Positions 16,935 through 28,888 of a stretch of 64,000 nucleotides of DNA are shown one piece after another. Origin of the DNA: Streptomyces violaceusniger Tu 4113. GTDB lineage: Bacteria > Actinomycetota > Actinomycetes > Streptomycetales > Streptomycetaceae. The stretch spans positions 558,001 to 622,000 of the forward strand of contig NC_015957.1 of NCBI RefSeq assembly GCF_000147815.2. Direction: 5' to 3'. A program made the position numbers and the translations under genes. How positions within the stretch are numbered: position 1 is the stretch's first letter; every line of letters begins with the position of its first letter. The notes beneath the pieces were generated by a model. It saw only the letters and a program-made list of their open reading frames with translations. It searched no databases and was not told the origin of the DNA.

Positions 16935-17029
16935 GCGACGCACACGAGGCCACCGGGCCGCAGACGGCGACGAAGGCCGCACCTCTGCGCCTCGTGGGCG
17001 GAGAAGCGAACGGAGGGGAAAGGCGTTGA
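16931..17029 (+). CDS. Possible 32-residue bridging ORF between nuoB and nuoC
   Basis: A GTG at 16931 overlaps the nuoB stop (GTGA), and this frame ends at TGA 17027-17029, overlapping the TTG start of nuoC. The frame exactly fills the gap. The predicted peptide begins [18 protein letters not shown] and ends GGERR; it has no known motif. Third-position GC is about 75% by my count, lower than the surrounding nuo genes, so coding evidence is weak. It could be a coupling device, or the former nuoC N-terminus separated by a frameshift, since relatives start nuoC with a similar SDA-type sequence. Confidence 0.35.
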   Translation: MSDAHEATGPQTATKAAPLRLVGGEANGGERR

Positions 17030-17769
17030 CCGAGGCCAATGGGTCCAACGGGGTCAACCCGGACAAGGACCTCAACGCTGAGAACCTCCCCGGCCGCCGC
17101 GGCGACCAGGGCGAGCCCGTCCGCGTCCAGCGCGGGATGTTCGGCGCCAACAACGGCGGCGACACCACCGGCTACGGCGGGCTGGTGCGCCCCGTACGGC
17201 TGCCCGGCCAGGCCACCCGGCCGTACGGGGGCTGGTTCGACGAGGTCGCCGACGAACTCGAGGGCGCGCTCGAGGAGCAGTCGCTGCTCCCGGAGAACGC
17301 GATCGAGAAGACCGTCGTGGACCGCGATGAGCTGACCTTCCACATCGCCCGCGAGCACCTCCCGCGGGTCGCCCGGACCCTGCGCGACGACCCGGCGCTC
17401 CGCTTCGAGCTGTGCACCGGCGTCAGCGGGGTGCACTTCCCCGGCGACAAGGGCCGCGAGCTGCACGCCGTCTACCACCTGCGGTCGCTCACCCATGGCC
17501 GGGTGGTCCGGCTGGAGGTGTGCGCCCCCGACAGCGATCCGCACATCCCGTCGATCGTCGATGTCTATCCGACCAACGACTGGCATGAGCGCGAGACCTA
17601 CGACTTCTTCGGCCTGATCTTCGACGGTCATCCCGCGCTGACGCGGATCATGATGCCCGACGACTGGCAGGGCTTCCCGCAACGCAAGGACTACCCGCTC
17701 GGCGGCATCCCCGTCGAGTACAAGGGCGCCCAGATCCCTGCTCCGGACCAGCGGAGGTCGTACAGCTGA
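17026..17769 (+). CDS. nuoC: NADH-quinone oxidoreductase subunit C
   Basis: Hydrophilic 30-kDa subunit of complex I, which packs against NuoD near the quinone site and has no cofactor. 247 residues: a 70-residue actinobacterial extension (polar, with [18 protein letters not shown]), then the conserved domain with the signature [27 protein letters not shown] around residues 186-212 and [12 protein letters not shown] near the end. A TTG start is assigned because GGAGGGGAAAGG precedes it and homology covers the residues after it. The stop overlaps the nuoD ATG (TGATG). Confidence 0.93.
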   Translation: MTEANGSNGVNPDKDLNAENLPGRRGDQGEPVRVQRGMFGANNGGDTTGYGGLVRPVRLPGQATRPYGGWFDEVADELEGALEEQSLLPENAIEKTVVDRDELTFHIAREHLPRVARTLRDDPALRFELCTGVSGVHFPGDKGRELHAVYHLRSLTHGRVVRLEVCAPDSDPHIPSIVDVYPTNDWHERETYDFFGLIFDGHPALTRIMMPDDWQGFPQRKDYPLGGIPVEYKGAQIPAPDQRRSYS

Positions 17770-19103
17770 TGACTGCCCCCCACGCAACGCCTTCTGCCTC
17801 CGCACGCGAGACGACCGAAGGCACCGTCTACACCGTCACCGGCGGCGACTGGGACGAGGTCGTGGCCGCCGCGGCGAAGGCCGACGACGAGCGGATCATC
17901 GTCAACATGGGTCCGCAGCACCCCTCCACCCATGGGGTGCTCCGGCTGATCCTGGAGATCGACGGCGAGACGGTCACCGAGGCCCGCTGCGGAATCGGTT
18001 ATCTGCACACCGGGATCGAGAAGAACCTCGAATTCCGGAACTGGACGCAGGGCACCACCTTCGTGACGCGCATGGACTATCTGACGCCCTTCTACAACGA
18101 GGCGGCGTACTGCCTGGGCGTCGAGAAGCTGCTCGGCATCGAGGATCAGATCCCGGACCGGGCCACGGTGATCCGGGTGCTGCTGATGGAGCTCAACCGG
18201 CTCTCCTCGCATCTGGTGGCCATCGCCACCGGCGGTATGGAGCTCGGCGCGACCACCATCATGATCTACGGCTTCCGCGACCGTGAGCTGATCCTGGACG
18301 TCTTCGAGCTGGTCACCGGCCTGCGGATGAACCACGCGTTCATCCGGCCCGGCGGGCTCGCCCAGGATCTGCCGCCGGGGGCGGTCGACCAGATCCGGGC
18401 CCTGCTCAAGACGATGCGCAAGAACCTTCCCGAGTACGACAAGCTCGCCACCGGGAACCCGGTCTTCAAGGCCCGGCTGCAGAACGTGGGCTATCTCGAC
18501 CTCGCCGGGTGCATGGCGCTCGGCGTGACCGGCCCGATACTGCGGGCCACCGGGCTGCCGCACGATCTGCGCAAGACCGATCCGTACTGCGGCTACGAGA
18601 CCTATGACTTCGAGGTGCCGACCGCCGACACCTGCGATGCCTACGGCCGCTTCCTGATCCGGCTGGAGGAGATGCGCCAGTCGCTGCGGATCGTCGAGCA
18701 GTGCCTGGAGCGGCTCGAGCCGGGTCCGGTGATGGTCGCGGACAAGAAGATCGCCTGGCCCGCGCAGCTCGCGCTCGGCCCGGACGGCCTCGGCAACTCC
18801 CTGGACCACATCAAGAACATCATGGGCACCTCCATGGAGGCCCTGATCCACCACTTCAAGCTGGTGACCGAGGGATTCCGGGTGCCTCCCGGACAGACGT
18901 ACGCGGCGATCGAGTCGCCCAAGGGGGAACTGGGCGCCCACATGGTCAGCGACGGCGGCACCCGCCCGTTCCGCGTCCACTTCCGCGACCCGTCCTTCAC
19001 CAATCTGCAATCCGTGGCGGCGATGTGCGAGGGCGGTCAGGTCGCCGATGTGATCGTGGCCGTCGCGTCCATCGACCCCGTGATGGGAGGAGTGGACCGG
19101 TGA
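17769..19103 (+). CDS. nuoD: NADH-quinone oxidoreductase subunit D
   Basis: 49-kDa subunit of complex I, forming the quinone-binding site with NuoB. 444 residues, standard length. Visible hallmarks are [22 protein letters not shown], with the quinone-site histidine in [44 protein letters not shown] and the C-terminal DPVMGGVDR. The ATG overlaps the nuoC stop, and the last codons overlap the nuoE GTG start (GTGA). Confidence 0.97.
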   Translation: MTAPHATPSASARETTEGTVYTVTGGDWDEVVAAAAKADDERIIVNMGPQHPSTHGVLRLILEIDGETVTEARCGIGYLHTGIEKNLEFRNWTQGTTFVTRMDYLTPFYNEAAYCLGVEKLLGIEDQIPDRATVIRVLLMELNRLSSHLVAIATGGMELGATTIMIYGFRDRELILDVFELVTGLRMNHAFIRPGGLAQDLPPGAVDQIRALLKTMRKNLPEYDKLATGNPVFKARLQNVGYLDLAGCMALGVTGPILRATGLPHDLRKTDPYCGYETYDFEVPTADTCDAYGRFLIRLEEMRQSLRIVEQCLERLEPGPVMVADKKIAWPAQLALGPDGLGNSLDHIKNIMGTSMEALIHHFKLVTEGFRVPPGQTYAAIESPKGELGAHMVSDGGTRPFRVHFRDPSFTNLQSVAAMCEGGQVADVIVAVASIDPVMGGVDR

Positions 19104-19930
19104 CAGACGTACAGCTGGGGATGCCGGAGCTGCCGGCCCCCGACTACCCCGCCGAGGTACGCGCCCGGCTCGAGGCGGACGCCCGGGAGGTGATCGCCCG
19201 CTACCCGGACAGCCGCAGCGCGCTGCTGCCGCTGCTGCATCTGGTGCAGTCCGAGGAGGGCCATGTCACCCGCACCGGCATGCGGTTCTGCGCCGAGGTG
19301 CTGGGGCTGACCACCGCCGAGGTCACCGCCGTCGCCACCTTCTACACGATGTACCGGCGCAAGCCCTCCGGCGACTATCAGGTGGGGGTGTGCACCAACA
19401 CCCTGTGCGCGGTGATGGGCGGCGACGCGATCTTCGAGGAGTTGCAGAGCCACCTGGGCGTGGGCAACGGGGAGACCACCGAGGACGGCAAGGTCACCCT
19501 GGAGCACATCGAGTGCAACGCGGCCTGCGACTACGCGCCCGTGGTGATGGTCAACTGGGAGTTCTTCGACAACCAGACCATCGAGTCCGCCAAGGGGCTG
19601 GTCGACGATCTGCGGGCGGGCCGGACGGTCGAGCCGACCCGGGGCGCGCCACTGTGCACCTACCAGGAGACCGCCCGGATCCTGGCCGGCTTCCCCGACG
19701 CCCGTCCGGGCGCCGTCGAGGCCGGTGGCTCCGCGGGCCCCGCCTCGCTGGTCGGGCTGCGGCTGGCCAAGGGGGAGACCGCGCCCGGCCGGGTCGTCTC
19801 GCCGAGGTCCGCTGACGCCCCACAGGACGAGGCGCCGCCGACGCATCCCAGCTCGCATGACGCGCCGCAGCGGACCTCCGCCTCCGATCCGCACCACCCC
19901 GCAGGTCCGGTCGCCGAGGAGGGGGAGTGA
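19100..19930 (+). CDS. nuoE: NADH-quinone oxidoreductase subunit E
   Basis: 24-kDa subunit of the NADH-oxidising module, carrying 2Fe-2S cluster N1a. 276 residues, longer than the usual 160-240. The cluster ligands are in [14 protein letters not shown] and [13 protein letters not shown]. The last 75 residues are a low-complexity tail rich in proline, serine, aspartate and histidine after [14 protein letters not shown], which is common in Streptomyces NuoE. The GTG start overlaps the nuoD stop and has GGGAGGAG upstream. The stop overlaps the nuoF start. Confidence 0.95.
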   Translation: MTDVQLGMPELPAPDYPAEVRARLEADAREVIARYPDSRSALLPLLHLVQSEEGHVTRTGMRFCAEVLGLTTAEVTAVATFYTMYRRKPSGDYQVGVCTNTLCAVMGGDAIFEELQSHLGVGNGETTEDGKVTLEHIECNAACDYAPVVMVNWEFFDNQTIESAKGLVDDLRAGRTVEPTRGAPLCTYQETARILAGFPDARPGAVEAGGSAGPASLVGLRLAKGETAPGRVVSPRSADAPQDEAPPTHPSSHDAPQRTSASDPHHPAGPVAEEGE

Positions 19931-21312
19931 TGACCGTGACAACCGAGGTCAATGGGCACAGCCCCGAGAAGCTGCTGGCACCCGTGCTCTCCGCCTTCTG
20001 GGACCAGCCGAACTCCTGGGCCCTGCGCACCTATCTGCGGCACGAGGGCTACGAGGGCATGCGCAAGGCCCTCGCCATGGACCCCGACGCGGTGATCGCG
20101 CTGGTGAAGGACGCGGGTCTGCGCGGACGTGGCGGCGCCGGCTTCCCCACCGGAATGAAGTGGCAGTTCATTCCGCAGGGCGACGGCAAGCCGCACTATC
20201 TCGTCGTCAACGCCGATGAGTCGGAACCGGGCACCTGCAAGGACATCCCCCTTCTCTACGCCAATCCGCACTCGCTCATCGAGGGCATGGTCATCGCCTG
20301 TCATGCCATCCGCTCCGAGCACGCCTTCATCTATCTGCGCGGCGAGACCGTCCCCGTGCTGCGGCGGCTGCACGAGGCCGTTCGCGAGGCGTACGAGGCG
20401 GGCTACCTCGGTACGGCGGAACGGCGGCGGGACAAGCTCGGGGTGGACGGACTTCCCGGTCTGGACATCACCGTGCACGCGGGCGCCGGCGCGTACATCT
20501 GTGGTGAGGAGACCGCGCTGCTGGACTCGTTGGAGGGACGCCGCGGCCAGCCCCGGCTGCGGCCCCCTTTCCCCGCGGTCGCCGGTCTGTACGCCTGCCC
20601 CACTGTGGTGAACAACGTCGAATCCATCGCCTCGGTTCCCGCGATCCTCAACAAGGGCAAGGAATGGTTCCGTTCGATGGGCAGCGAGAAGTCCCCGGGC
20701 TTCACGCTCTACTCGCTGTCCGGCCATGTGGCCAATCCCGGACAGTTCGAGGGCCCGCTCGGGATCACCCTGCGCCAACTGCTCGACATGAGCGGCGGGA
20801 TGCGCCCCGGCCACCGGCTGAAGTTCTGGACCCCGGGCGGCTCGTCCACCCCGCTGCTCACCGAGGAGCACCTGGACGTCCCGCTGGACTACGAGGGCGT
20901 GGGCGCGGCCGGGTCGATGCTGGGCACCAAGGCGCTCCAGTGCTTCGACGAGACCACCTGCGTGGTACGGGCGGTGACCCGCTGGACCGAGTTCTACGCG
21001 CATGAGTCCTGCGGCAAGTGCACACCCTGCCGCGAGGGCACGTACTGGCTGGTGCAGCTTTTGCGCGATCTGGAGGCCGGTAAGGGGCGCATGGACGACC
21101 TCGACAAGCTGGCCGACATCGCCGACAACATCAACGGCAAGTCCTTCTGCGCCCTCGGCGACGGCGCGGCCAGCCCCATCTTCTCCTCGCTGAAGTACTT
21201 CCGCGAGGAGTACGAGCAGCACATCACCGGCGGAGGCTGTCCGTTCGACCCGGCCAAGTCGACCGTCTGGGCCGACGAGCCGCGCTCCACTCACCTGGGG
21301 GTGAACGCATGA
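19930..21312 (+). CDS. nuoF: NADH-quinone oxidoreductase subunit F
   Basis: 51-kDa subunit that oxidises NADH, with FMN and iron-sulphur cluster N3. 460 residues. The FMN/NADH glycine-rich loop is [16 protein letters not shown], followed by [12 protein letters not shown] and [19 protein letters not shown]. The N3 ligands are in [12 protein letters not shown] near residues 359-370 plus a later cysteine in KSFCALGD. The ATG at 19930 (TGATG overlap, with GAGGGGGAG upstream) is preferred to the adjacent GTG at 19927. Confidence 0.96.
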   Translation: MTVTTEVNGHSPEKLLAPVLSAFWDQPNSWALRTYLRHEGYEGMRKALAMDPDAVIALVKDAGLRGRGGAGFPTGMKWQFIPQGDGKPHYLVVNADESEPGTCKDIPLLYANPHSLIEGMVIACHAIRSEHAFIYLRGETVPVLRRLHEAVREAYEAGYLGTAERRRDKLGVDGLPGLDITVHAGAGAYICGEETALLDSLEGRRGQPRLRPPFPAVAGLYACPTVVNNVESIASVPAILNKGKEWFRSMGSEKSPGFTLYSLSGHVANPGQFEGPLGITLRQLLDMSGGMRPGHRLKFWTPGGSSTPLLTEEHLDVPLDYEGVGAAGSMLGTKALQCFDETTCVVRAVTRWTEFYAHESCGKCTPCREGTYWLVQLLRDLEAGKGRMDDLDKLADIADNINGKSFCALGDGAASPIFSSLKYFREEYEQHITGGGCPFDPAKSTVWADEPRSTHLGVNA

Positions 21313-23798
21313 CCGTGACCACCAACGCACCCTCGTCGGGCGGGGAGGCGGCGGTGCCGCGAGAAGACCTGGTCTCCGTCACCATCGACGGGATCGAGAT
21401 CTCGGTCCCCAAGGGGACGCTGGTCATCCGTGCCGCCGAACTGCTCGGCATCGAGATCCCCCGGTTCTGCGACCATCCGCTCCTCGACCCGGCCGGCGCC
21501 TGCCGCCAGTGCATCGTCGAGGTGGAGGGCCAGCGCAAGCCGATGGCCTCCTGCACCATCACCTGCACCGACGGGATGGTCGTCAAGACGCAGCTCACCT
21601 CCCCGGTGGCCGAGAAGGCACAGCGCGGGGTGATGGAGCTGCTGCTGATCAACCACCCGCTGGACTGCCCGGTCTGCGACAAGGGCGGTGAATGCCCGCT
21701 GCAGAACCAGGCGATGAGCGCCGGACAGGCCGACAGCCGCTTCGAGGGCAAGAAGCGCACCTTCGCCAAGCCGGTGCCGATCTCGGCCCAGGTGCTGCTG
21801 GACCGCGAGCGCTGTGTGCTGTGCGCGCGCTGCACCCGCTTCTCCAACCAGATCGCGGGCGACCCGATGATCGAGCTGCTGGAGCGGGGCGCGCTGCAGC
21901 AGGTGGGCACCGGCGAGGGCGACCCGTTCGAGTCGTACTTCTCCGGCAACACCATCCAGATCTGCCCGGTGGGCGCCCTGACCTCGGCGGCGTACCGCTT
22001 CCGCTCCCGCCCCTTCGACCTGGTCTCCTCGCCCAGTGTGTGCGAGCACTGCGCGGGCGGCTGCGCGACCCGCACCGACCACCGGCGCGGCAAGGTCATG
22101 CGGCGGCTGGCGGCGGACGACCCCGAGGTCAACGAGGAGTGGATCTGCGACAAGGGCCGCTTCGGCTTCCGCTACGCGCAGTTGCCCGAGCGGCTCAGCA
22201 CGCCGCTGGTGCGCGACCGTGAGACGGGGAAGCTGGAGCCGGCGAGCTGGCCCGAGGCGCTGGACGCGGCGGCCGAGGGGCTGGGGATGGCGCGCGGCCG
22301 TACCGGCGTGCTCACCGGCGGCCGGCTGACCGTCGAGGACGCGTACGCCTACGCGAAGTTCGCGCGGCTCGCCCTGGACACCAACGACATCGACTTCCGG
22401 GCCCGTACGCACAGCGATGAGGAGGCCGACTTCCTGGCCACCCATATCGCGGGCCGGGGGCGTGACCTGGACGGCGGCGGGCTCACCTACGCCACGCTGG
22501 AGAAGGCCCCGGCCGTGCTGCTGGTGGGCTTCGAGTCCGAGGAGGAGTCGCCCGGCGTCTTCCTGCGGCTGCGCAAGGCACACCGCAAGCACGGACAGCG
22601 CACCTTCTCGCTGGCCGGCCACGCGACCCGGGGCCTGCAGAAGGCGGGCGGCACGCTGCTGCCGGCCGCCCCCGGCACCGAGCCGGAGTGGCTGGACGCC
22701 ATCGCGGGCCGCACCGGTCTGGACGAGAGCGGGGAGCGGGCCGCCGAGGCGCTGCGCGAAGGGGGCGCGGTGATCATCGTGGGCGAGCGGCTGGCGTCCG
22801 TGGCCGGCGGGCTGACCGCCGCCGTACGGGCCGCCGCCGCCACCGGGGCCACACTCGCCTGGATTCCGCGCCGGGCGGGGGAGCGGGGCGCGATCGAGGC
22901 GGGCGCCCTTCCCGGGCTGCTGCCCGGCGGCCGCCCGGCCCACGACCCGCGGGCCCGCGAGGAGGTCTCCTCCGTCTGGGGCACCAGCGACCTGCCGCAC
23001 CAGGTGGGCCGGGACACCGGCCAGATCATCGAGGCCGCGGCGGTCGGCGGGCTCGGCGCGCTGCTGGTCGCGGGTGTCGAGGTCGCCGATCTGCCCGATC
23101 CGGCGCGGGCGCTGGAGGCCCTGGACGCCGTCGACTTCGTGGTCAGCCTCGAGCAGCGGCCCTCGGAGGTCACCGAGCTGGCCGATGTGGTGCTGCCGGT
23201 CGCGGCGGTCGTCGAGAAGTCCGGCACCTTCCTCAACTGGGAGGGGCGGGCCCGGCCGTTCGAGGCGGCGCTCAAACCCGACCAGATGACCCGCCGTCAT
23301 ACGCTGCCGGACGCCCGGGTGCTGCACATGCTGGCCGACGCGCTGGACGCGCCCCTGGAGCTGCCGGACGTCGAGGCCGTACGCGCCGAGATGACCCGGC
23401 TCGGCACCTGGCAGGGCCCGCGCGCCACCGCCTCGCTGGAGACGGGCGGCCCGCTGCCCCGGCCGGCCGAGGGCGAGGCGGTGCTCGCCGGCCATCGGCT
23501 GCTGCTCGACCAGGGCCGGCTGCAGGAGGGCGATCCGGCGCTGGCCGGGACCCGCCACGCGGCCGTGGCCCGGCTGTCGGCCGCCACAGCGGGCGAGGCG
23601 GGCGTCGAGGACGGCCAGATCCTCCGCGTCAGCGGCCCGGCCGGCTCGGTCCAACTGCCGCTGAGCATCACCCCGATGCCCGACCGGGTGGTCTGGCTGC
23701 CGCTGGCCTCCGTCGGCGGCGGTGTCCACCGCGATCTGGGAGCCCGCCCCGGTGATGTCGTCACGATCACTGCCCCCGCGACGGAGGTGACCCAGTGA
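21309..23798 (+). CDS. nuoG: NADH-quinone oxidoreductase subunit G
   Basis: Largest subunit of the NADH module, relaying electrons through several iron-sulphur clusters. 829 residues. In order: a ferredoxin-like 2Fe-2S domain ([17 protein letters not shown]), the His-Cys N5 motif ([17 protein letters not shown]), a 4Fe-4S pair region ([10 protein letters not shown] and [11 protein letters not shown]), then the molybdopterin-oxidoreductase-like domain with CEHCAGGC, the N7-type motif kept in a subset of bacteria. The C-terminal half is alanine/glycine-rich but still resembles the formate-dehydrogenase fold. It overlaps nuoF and nuoH by 4 bp each. Confidence 0.95.
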   Translation: MTVTTNAPSSGGEAAVPREDLVSVTIDGIEISVPKGTLVIRAAELLGIEIPRFCDHPLLDPAGACRQCIVEVEGQRKPMASCTITCTDGMVVKTQLTSPVAEKAQRGVMELLLINHPLDCPVCDKGGECPLQNQAMSAGQADSRFEGKKRTFAKPVPISAQVLLDRERCVLCARCTRFSNQIAGDPMIELLERGALQQVGTGEGDPFESYFSGNTIQICPVGALTSAAYRFRSRPFDLVSSPSVCEHCAGGCATRTDHRRGKVMRRLAADDPEVNEEWICDKGRFGFRYAQLPERLSTPLVRDRETGKLEPASWPEALDAAAEGLGMARGRTGVLTGGRLTVEDAYAYAKFARLALDTNDIDFRARTHSDEEADFLATHIAGRGRDLDGGGLTYATLEKAPAVLLVGFESEEESPGVFLRLRKAHRKHGQRTFSLAGHATRGLQKAGGTLLPAAPGTEPEWLDAIAGRTGLDESGERAAEALREGGAVIIVGERLASVAGGLTAAVRAAAATGATLAWIPRRAGERGAIEAGALPGLLPGGRPAHDPRAREEVSSVWGTSDLPHQVGRDTGQIIEAAAVGGLGALLVAGVEVADLPDPARALEALDAVDFVVSLEQRPSEVTELADVVLPVAAVVEKSGTFLNWEGRARPFEAALKPDQMTRRHTLPDARVLHMLADALDAPLELPDVEAVRAEMTRLGTWQGPRATASLETGGPLPRPAEGEAVLAGHRLLLDQGRLQEGDPALAGTRHAAVARLSAATAGEAGVEDGQILRVSGPAGSVQLPLSITPMPDRVVWLPLASVGGGVHRDLGARPGDVVTITAPATEVTQ

Positions 23799-25153
23799 GG
23801 TATCTCGCCGCAGAGGACCTGTCCATGTTCGGCACCGACCCGTGGTGGCTGGTCCTGATCAAGGCCGTCTTCTGCTTCGCGTTCCTGATGGTGACGGTGC
23901 TGATCTCCATCGTCATGGAGCGCAAAGTGGTCGGCTGGATGCAGTTGCGCATCGGGCCCAACCGCCACGGCCCCTGGGGCATGCTGCAGTCCCTCGCGGA
24001 CGGCGTGAAGCTGATGCTCAAGGAGGACGTGGTCGTCAAGGGCGCGGACAAGGTGGTCTACGTCCTGGCGCCGGTCGTCGCGGCCATCCCCGCCTTCATG
24101 GCGGTCGCGGTGATGCCGTTCGGCCCCTCGGGAGGCGAGGTCTCGATCTTCGGCCATCGCACCGCGATGCAACTGACCGATCTGCCGATCGCCGTCCTCT
24201 ACATCCTCGCCACCGCCTCGGTCGGCATCTACGGCATCGTGCTCGCGGGCTGGTCCTCCGGATCGACCTATCCGCTTCTGGGCGGCCTGCGCTCCTGCGC
24301 CCAGATGATCAGCTACGAGATCGCGATGGGGCTCTCCTTCGCGGCGGTCTTCCTCTACTCCGGGTCGATGTCGACCTCGCAGATCGTCGAAGGGCAGCAC
24401 GACCGCTGGTACGCGGTGCTGCTGCCGGTCTCGTTCCTCATCTACATCGTCTCGATGATCGGTGAGACCAACCGGGCGCCGTTCGACATGCCGGAGTCCG
24501 AGGGCGACCTGGTCGGCGGCTTCAACACCGAGTACTCGTCGATCAAGTTCGCGATGTTCATGCTCGCCGAGTACATCAACATGGTTACCGTCTCGATGGT
24601 CGCCGTCACCCTCTTCCTCGGCGGCTGGCGGGCGCCCTGGCCGATCAGCACCTTCTGGGAAGGCGCCAACCACGGCTGGTGGCCGATGCTGTGGTTCGTC
24701 GGCAAGGTCGTCACCTCGCTGTTCGTCTTCATCTGGGTGCGCGGCACGCTCCCGCGCGTGCGCTACGACCAGTTCATGAAGCTGGGCTGGAAGGTGCTCA
24801 TCCCGATCTCGATGGTCTGGCTGATGCTGGTCGCCACCGTCCGGGCGCTGCGCAACGAGAACTACGACTACCAGGACATCGTGCTGTACGTGGGCAGCGC
24901 GGTGATCGCGCTGCTGCTGCTGTCCTTCGTGGTCGACTTCTTCCGCGACCGCTCGGCGACCGAGGCCGAGGCCGGAGCGGAACAGGGACCGGAGCCCGCC
25001 TTCGATCCGATGGCGGGCGGTTTCCCGGTGCCGCCGCTGCCCGGCCAGACCTTGCCGCCCGTCCCCCGCCGACGTCCGCGCACCGAGCGCGAGTTGATTG
25101 TCAGTGGTGGCCCCGACACTGTCAGTGACGGAAAGGAGGCCGACGGTGCCTGA
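23795..25153 (+). CDS. nuoH: NADH-quinone oxidoreductase subunit H
   Basis: Membrane subunit joining the peripheral arm to the proton-pumping arm and shaping the quinone tunnel. 452 residues, longer than the usual 330-420 because of an 80-residue proline-rich cytosolic tail ([18 protein letters not shown]). About eight membrane helices. Family signatures are [38 protein letters not shown] and [26 protein letters not shown]. The GTG start overlaps the nuoG stop. The nuoI start lies inside its last codons. Confidence 0.97.
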   Translation: MRYLAAEDLSMFGTDPWWLVLIKAVFCFAFLMVTVLISIVMERKVVGWMQLRIGPNRHGPWGMLQSLADGVKLMLKEDVVVKGADKVVYVLAPVVAAIPAFMAVAVMPFGPSGGEVSIFGHRTAMQLTDLPIAVLYILATASVGIYGIVLAGWSSGSTYPLLGGLRSCAQMISYEIAMGLSFAAVFLYSGSMSTSQIVEGQHDRWYAVLLPVSFLIYIVSMIGETNRAPFDMPESEGDLVGGFNTEYSSIKFAMFMLAEYINMVTVSMVAVTLFLGGWRAPWPISTFWEGANHGWWPMLWFVGKVVTSLFVFIWVRGTLPRVRYDQFMKLGWKVLIPISMVWLMLVATVRALRNENYDYQDIVLYVGSAVIALLLLSFVVDFFRDRSATEAEAGAEQGPEPAFDPMAGGFPVPPLPGQTLPPVPRRRPRTERELIVSGGPDTVSDGKEADGA

Positions 25154-25769
25154 CTTCCAGAATCCGGTGGCCGGCTTCGGCGTGACCTTCAAGGCCATGT
25201 TCAAGAAGCGGCTCACCGAGCAGTACCCAGAGGAGAAGAAGCCCACCGCGCCCCGCTTCCACGGACGCCACCAGCTCAACCGTCATCCGGACGGGCTGGA
25301 GAAGTGCATCGGCTGCGAGCTGTGCGCCTGGGCCTGCCCCGCCGACGCGATCTATGTGGAGGGCGCGGACAACACCGACGAGGAGCGCTACTCCCCGGGC
25401 GAGCGTTACGGCCGCGTCTACCAGATCAACTATCTGCGCTGCATTCTGTGCGGCCTGTGCGTCGAGGCGTGCCCCACCCGGGCGCTGACCATGACCAATG
25501 AGTACGAGCTCGCCGACCGCAGCCGCACCTCGCTCATCTACACCAAGGAAGAGCTGCTCGCGGGCCTCGAGGACGGGATGGTCGACTCCCCGCACGCCAT
25601 CTACCCCGGCACCGACGAGCAGGACTACTACCGGGGTCTGGTGACCGAGGCCGCGCCCGGCACCTCCCAGCAGGTCGCGGTCAGCAAGGGCGAGACCCCG
25701 TCCGAGAAGGCCGCGGGGGACGAGGAGTCGCAGGAGCCGCAGGACCGGCAGCGGGGGGTGCAGGCATGA
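25146..25769 (+). CDS. nuoI: NADH-quinone oxidoreductase subunit I
   Basis: Ferredoxin-like subunit with two 4Fe-4S clusters (N6a and N6b) that carry electrons to NuoB. 207 residues. The ligands are Cys54, 57, 60 and 64 in [12 protein letters not shown], and Cys99, 102, 105 and 109 in [12 protein letters not shown]. The 45-residue tail is polar ([20 protein letters not shown]). The GTG start is chosen because GGAAAGGAGG lies just upstream; a longer in-frame ATG at 25098 would only add nuoH-overlapping sequence. The stop overlaps nuoJ by ATGA. Confidence 0.96.
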   Translation: MPDFQNPVAGFGVTFKAMFKKRLTEQYPEEKKPTAPRFHGRHQLNRHPDGLEKCIGCELCAWACPADAIYVEGADNTDEERYSPGERYGRVYQINYLRCILCGLCVEACPTRALTMTNEYELADRSRTSLIYTKEELLAGLEDGMVDSPHAIYPGTDEQDYYRGLVTEAAPGTSQQVAVSKGETPSEKAAGDEESQEPQDRQRGVQA

Positions 25770-26677
25770 GCGGCACTCTGGCCGCTGCGGCCTCCACCAC
25801 CTCCACGGGTGAGGCCCTCCAGTTCTGGGTGCTCGGCACCGTCGCCGTGATCGGCGCGCTGTGCACGATCCTGATGCACAAGGCCGTGCACAGCGCCCTG
25901 TGCCTGGCGGGCACCATGATCGTCCTGGCGGTCTTCTACCTCGCCAACGGCGCGTACTTCCTGGGCGTCGTCCAGATCGTCGTCTACACCGGCGCGATCA
26001 TGATGCTCTTCCTCTTCGTGGTGATGCTGGTCGGTGTCACCGCGGCCGACTCCCTCAAGGAGACCCTGAAGGGGCAGCGCTGGCTCGCCGCCCTGTGCGG
26101 GCTCGGCTTCGGCATCCTGCTGTGCGCCGGGCTCGGCAACGCGTCGCTGACGACGTGGAACGGCCTGGGCCAGGCCAACGCCGGCGGCAATGTGGAGGGC
26201 CTGGCGGCACTGATCTTCACCAAGTACGTCTTCGCCTTCGAGATCACCGGCGCGCTGCTGATCACCGCGGCGGTCGGCGCGATGGTGCTGACCCACCGCG
26301 AGCGCACCGAGCGGGCCCGCACCCAGCGCGAGCAGGCCGAGGCGCGGGTGCGCACCGGGCGGAACGTGCCGCCGCTGCCCGCCCCCGGCGTGTACGCGCG
26401 GCACAACGCGGTGGACATCCCCGGTCTGCTGCCCGACGGCACCCCGTCCGAGCTCACCGTCAACGCGACGCTGCGCGGCCGCGGTCAGATCCGGGACGTC
26501 TCCAGCGAGGCGCTGGCCGAGCTGGCGGCGCTGGAGCAGCGCTCGCAGCGCTGGCTGGGCCGCAAGGCCAAGGACACCGGCAAGAAGGCCGAGGACGCCG
26601 CGGAGCCGGAGCACGGCGAGAACGGTGAGAACGGCGAGAACGCGGCCGGCGCGAACTCGAGGGGAGTCGCCAAGTGA
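25766..26677 (+). CDS. nuoJ: NADH-quinone oxidoreductase subunit J
   Basis: Membrane subunit of complex I. 303 residues against about 180 for E. coli: five membrane helices in the first 180 residues ([18 protein letters not shown], the [18 protein letters not shown] helix, [22 protein letters not shown] with the pi-bulge motif, and so on). A 110-residue charged cytosolic extension follows, ending in an ENGENGEN repeat. Such extensions are usual in Streptomyces. It overlaps nuoI and nuoK by 4 bp. Confidence 0.95.
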   Translation: MSGTLAAAASTTSTGEALQFWVLGTVAVIGALCTILMHKAVHSALCLAGTMIVLAVFYLANGAYFLGVVQIVVYTGAIMMLFLFVVMLVGVTAADSLKETLKGQRWLAALCGLGFGILLCAGLGNASLTTWNGLGQANAGGNVEGLAALIFTKYVFAFEITGALLITAAVGAMVLTHRERTERARTQREQAEARVRTGRNVPPLPAPGVYARHNAVDIPGLLPDGTPSELTVNATLRGRGQIRDVSSEALAELAALEQRSQRWLGRKAKDTGKKAEDAAEPEHGENGENGENAAGANSRGVAK

Positions 26678-26973
26678 ATCCGGTCAACTACCTCTACCTG
26701 GCCGCCCTGTTGTTCACCATTGGTGCGGCCGGTGTCGTGATCAGGCGGAACGCGATCGTCCTCTTCATGTGCGTCGAGCTGATGCTGAACGCGTGCAACC
26801 TGGCGTTCGTCACCTTCTCCCGGCTGCACGGCAATCTCGACGGCCAGATCATCGCGTTCTTCACGATGGTCGTGGCCGCGGCGGAAGTCGTGGTCGGTCT
26901 CGCGATCATCGTGTCCGTCTTCCGCTCCCGCCACTCGGCCTCGGTCGACGACGCCAGCCTGATGAAGCTCTAG
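26674..26973 (+). CDS. nuoK: NADH-quinone oxidoreductase subunit K
   Basis: Small antiporter-like membrane subunit, 99 residues, with three helices. The key glutamate pair of the family is visible in [16 protein letters not shown] (helix 2) and [15 protein letters not shown] (helix 3). The GTG start overlaps the nuoJ stop. Length and order are standard. Confidence 0.97.
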   Translation: MNPVNYLYLAALLFTIGAAGVVIRRNAIVLFMCVELMLNACNLAFVTFSRLHGNLDGQIIAFFTMVVAAAEVVVGLAIIVSVFRSRHSASVDDASLMKL

Positions 26974-26989
26974 AAGGGGTCGCGTTCAA

Positions 26990-28885
26990 GTGGAGAACCT
27001 CATCGGATTGCTTGTCGCGGCGCCGCTTCTCGGCGCTGCCCTGCTGCTGTGCGGGGGGCGGCGGCTGGACGGCAAGGGCCACTACATCGGCACGGTGCTC
27101 GCCGCCGCCTCCTTCGTGATCGGCGCCGTGCTCTTCGCGGAGATGCTCGGCCGCGGCGAGCACGACCGGGCCCTGCACAGCAAGGTCTTCAGCTGGATCC
27201 CGGTGGGCGGCTTCCGGGCGGACGTCGCCTTCCAGCTCGACCAGCTGTCCATGACCTTCGTCCTGCTGATCACCGGTGTGGGCACGCTGATCCACATCTA
27301 TTCGATCGGCTATATGGAGCACGACGAGCGCCGCCGCCGCTTCTTCGGCTATCTCAACCTCTTCCTCGCGGCCATGCTGTTGCTCGTCCTCGCCGACAAC
27401 TACCTGCTGCTGTACGTCGGCTGGGAGGGCGTCGGTCTCGCCTCGTACCTGCTGATCGGCTTCTGGCAGCACAAGCCCAGCGCGGCGACGGCGGCGAAGA
27501 AGGCGTTCATCGTCAACCGCGTCGGCGATGTGGGCCTGTCGATCGCGATCATGCTGATGTTCACGACCTTCGGGACCTTCACCTTCGCCCCGGTGCTGAC
27601 CAACGCGGACCACGCGAGCGAGGGCAAGCTCACCGCGATCGGGCTGATGCTGCTGCTCGCCGCCTGCGGTAAGTCGGCCCAGGTGCCGCTGCAGTCCTGG
27701 CTCGGGGACGCGATGGAGGGCCCGACCCCGGTCTCGGCCCTGATCCACGCGGCGACGATGGTGACCGCGGGCGTGTATCTGATCACCCGCTCCGGCGCGA
27801 TCTTCGACAACGCCCCGGACGCCCAGACCGCGGTGGTCACGGTCGGCGCGGTCACGCTCCTCTTCGGTGCGATCGTCGGTTGTGCCAAGGACGACATCAA
27901 GAAGGCCCTGGCCGGGTCCACCATGTCGCAGATCGGCTACATGATCCTGGCCGCCGGGCTCGGCCCGATCGGCTATGTCTTCGCGATCATGCACCTGGTG
28001 ACCCACGGCTTCTTCAAGGCGGGGCTCTTCCTCGGGGCCGGTTCGGTCATGCACGCCATGAACGACGAGGTCGACATGCGCAAGTACGGGGCCTTGAGGA
28101 AGTACATGCCGATCACCTTTGTCACCTTCGGGCTCGGCTATCTCGCGATCATCGGCTTCCCGGGGCTCTCCGGCTTCTGGTCCAAGGACAAGATCATCGA
28201 GGCGGCCTTCGCCAAGGGCGGCACCGAGGGCTGGATCCTCGGCGGCGCGGCCCTGCTGGGCGCGGCCATCACCGCGTACTACATGACGCGGGTGATGCTG
28301 CTGACCTTCTTCGGCGAGAAGCGCTGGGTGCCCGACGAGGCAGGCCAGGAGCCGCATCCGCACGAGTCGCCCTCGTCCATGACCATCCCCATGATGGTCC
28401 TGGCCGTGGGATCGGTCTTCGCGGGCGGGCTGTTCAGCCTCAACGACTCGTTCCTGAAATGGCTGGAGCCGGTCACCGGCCACAGCCACGGCGACTCCCC
28501 GCTCAGCGCCGCGGCGGTCACCGGCGGAACGATGGTGGTGCTGCTGATCGGTGTGGCGCTCGCCTGGGCGCAGTACGGACGCCGGCCGGTGCCGCGCACC
28601 GCCCCCCGCGGCTCCCTGCTCACCCGCGCCGCCCGGCGCGATCTGCTGCAGGACGACTTCAACCATGTCGCACTCGTCAAACCCGGCCAGTACCTGACCC
28701 GCGGTCTGGTCTATGTCGACCACAAGCTGGTCGACGGGGTGGTCAACGGCACCGCGGCCGGAGTCGGCGGACTCTCCGGCCGGCTGCGGAAGCTGCAGAA
28801 CGGCTACGCCCGAACGTACGCGGTCTCGATGTTCGGCGGTGCGGCGGTGCTCATCGCCGCGACCCTGCTGATGAGGGCGGTCTGA
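26990..28885 (+). CDS. nuoL: NADH-quinone oxidoreductase subunit L
   Basis: Largest antiporter-like proton-pumping subunit, with a long lateral helix. 631 residues and about 16 membrane segments. The conserved core is [41 protein letters not shown], followed by [39 protein letters not shown], with the channel lysines and histidines. The GTG start has GAAGGGG 11 bases upstream, and 16 bp separate it from nuoK, the second longest gap in the operon apart from those around nuoB. nuoM follows after 3 bp. Confidence 0.97.
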   Translation: MENLIGLLVAAPLLGAALLLCGGRRLDGKGHYIGTVLAAASFVIGAVLFAEMLGRGEHDRALHSKVFSWIPVGGFRADVAFQLDQLSMTFVLLITGVGTLIHIYSIGYMEHDERRRRFFGYLNLFLAAMLLLVLADNYLLLYVGWEGVGLASYLLIGFWQHKPSAATAAKKAFIVNRVGDVGLSIAIMLMFTTFGTFTFAPVLTNADHASEGKLTAIGLMLLLAACGKSAQVPLQSWLGDAMEGPTPVSALIHAATMVTAGVYLITRSGAIFDNAPDAQTAVVTVGAVTLLFGAIVGCAKDDIKKALAGSTMSQIGYMILAAGLGPIGYVFAIMHLVTHGFFKAGLFLGAGSVMHAMNDEVDMRKYGALRKYMPITFVTFGLGYLAIIGFPGLSGFWSKDKIIEAAFAKGGTEGWILGGAALLGAAITAYYMTRVMLLTFFGEKRWVPDEAGQEPHPHESPSSMTIPMMVLAVGSVFAGGLFSLNDSFLKWLEPVTGHSHGDSPLSAAAVTGGTMVVLLIGVALAWAQYGRRPVPRTAPRGSLLTRAARRDLLQDDFNHVALVKPGQYLTRGLVYVDHKLVDGVVNGTAAGVGGLSGRLRKLQNGYARTYAVSMFGGAAVLIAATLLMRAV

Positions 28886-28888
28886 GTC

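Noticed and set aside
21291..23729. 812-codon minus-strand frame opposite nuoG
   Set aside because: It is the antisense of a clear NuoG gene; composition is arginine/alanine/glutamine-rich and no domain is visible. The same applies to long antisense frames over nuoD, nuoH, nuoL and nuoM.
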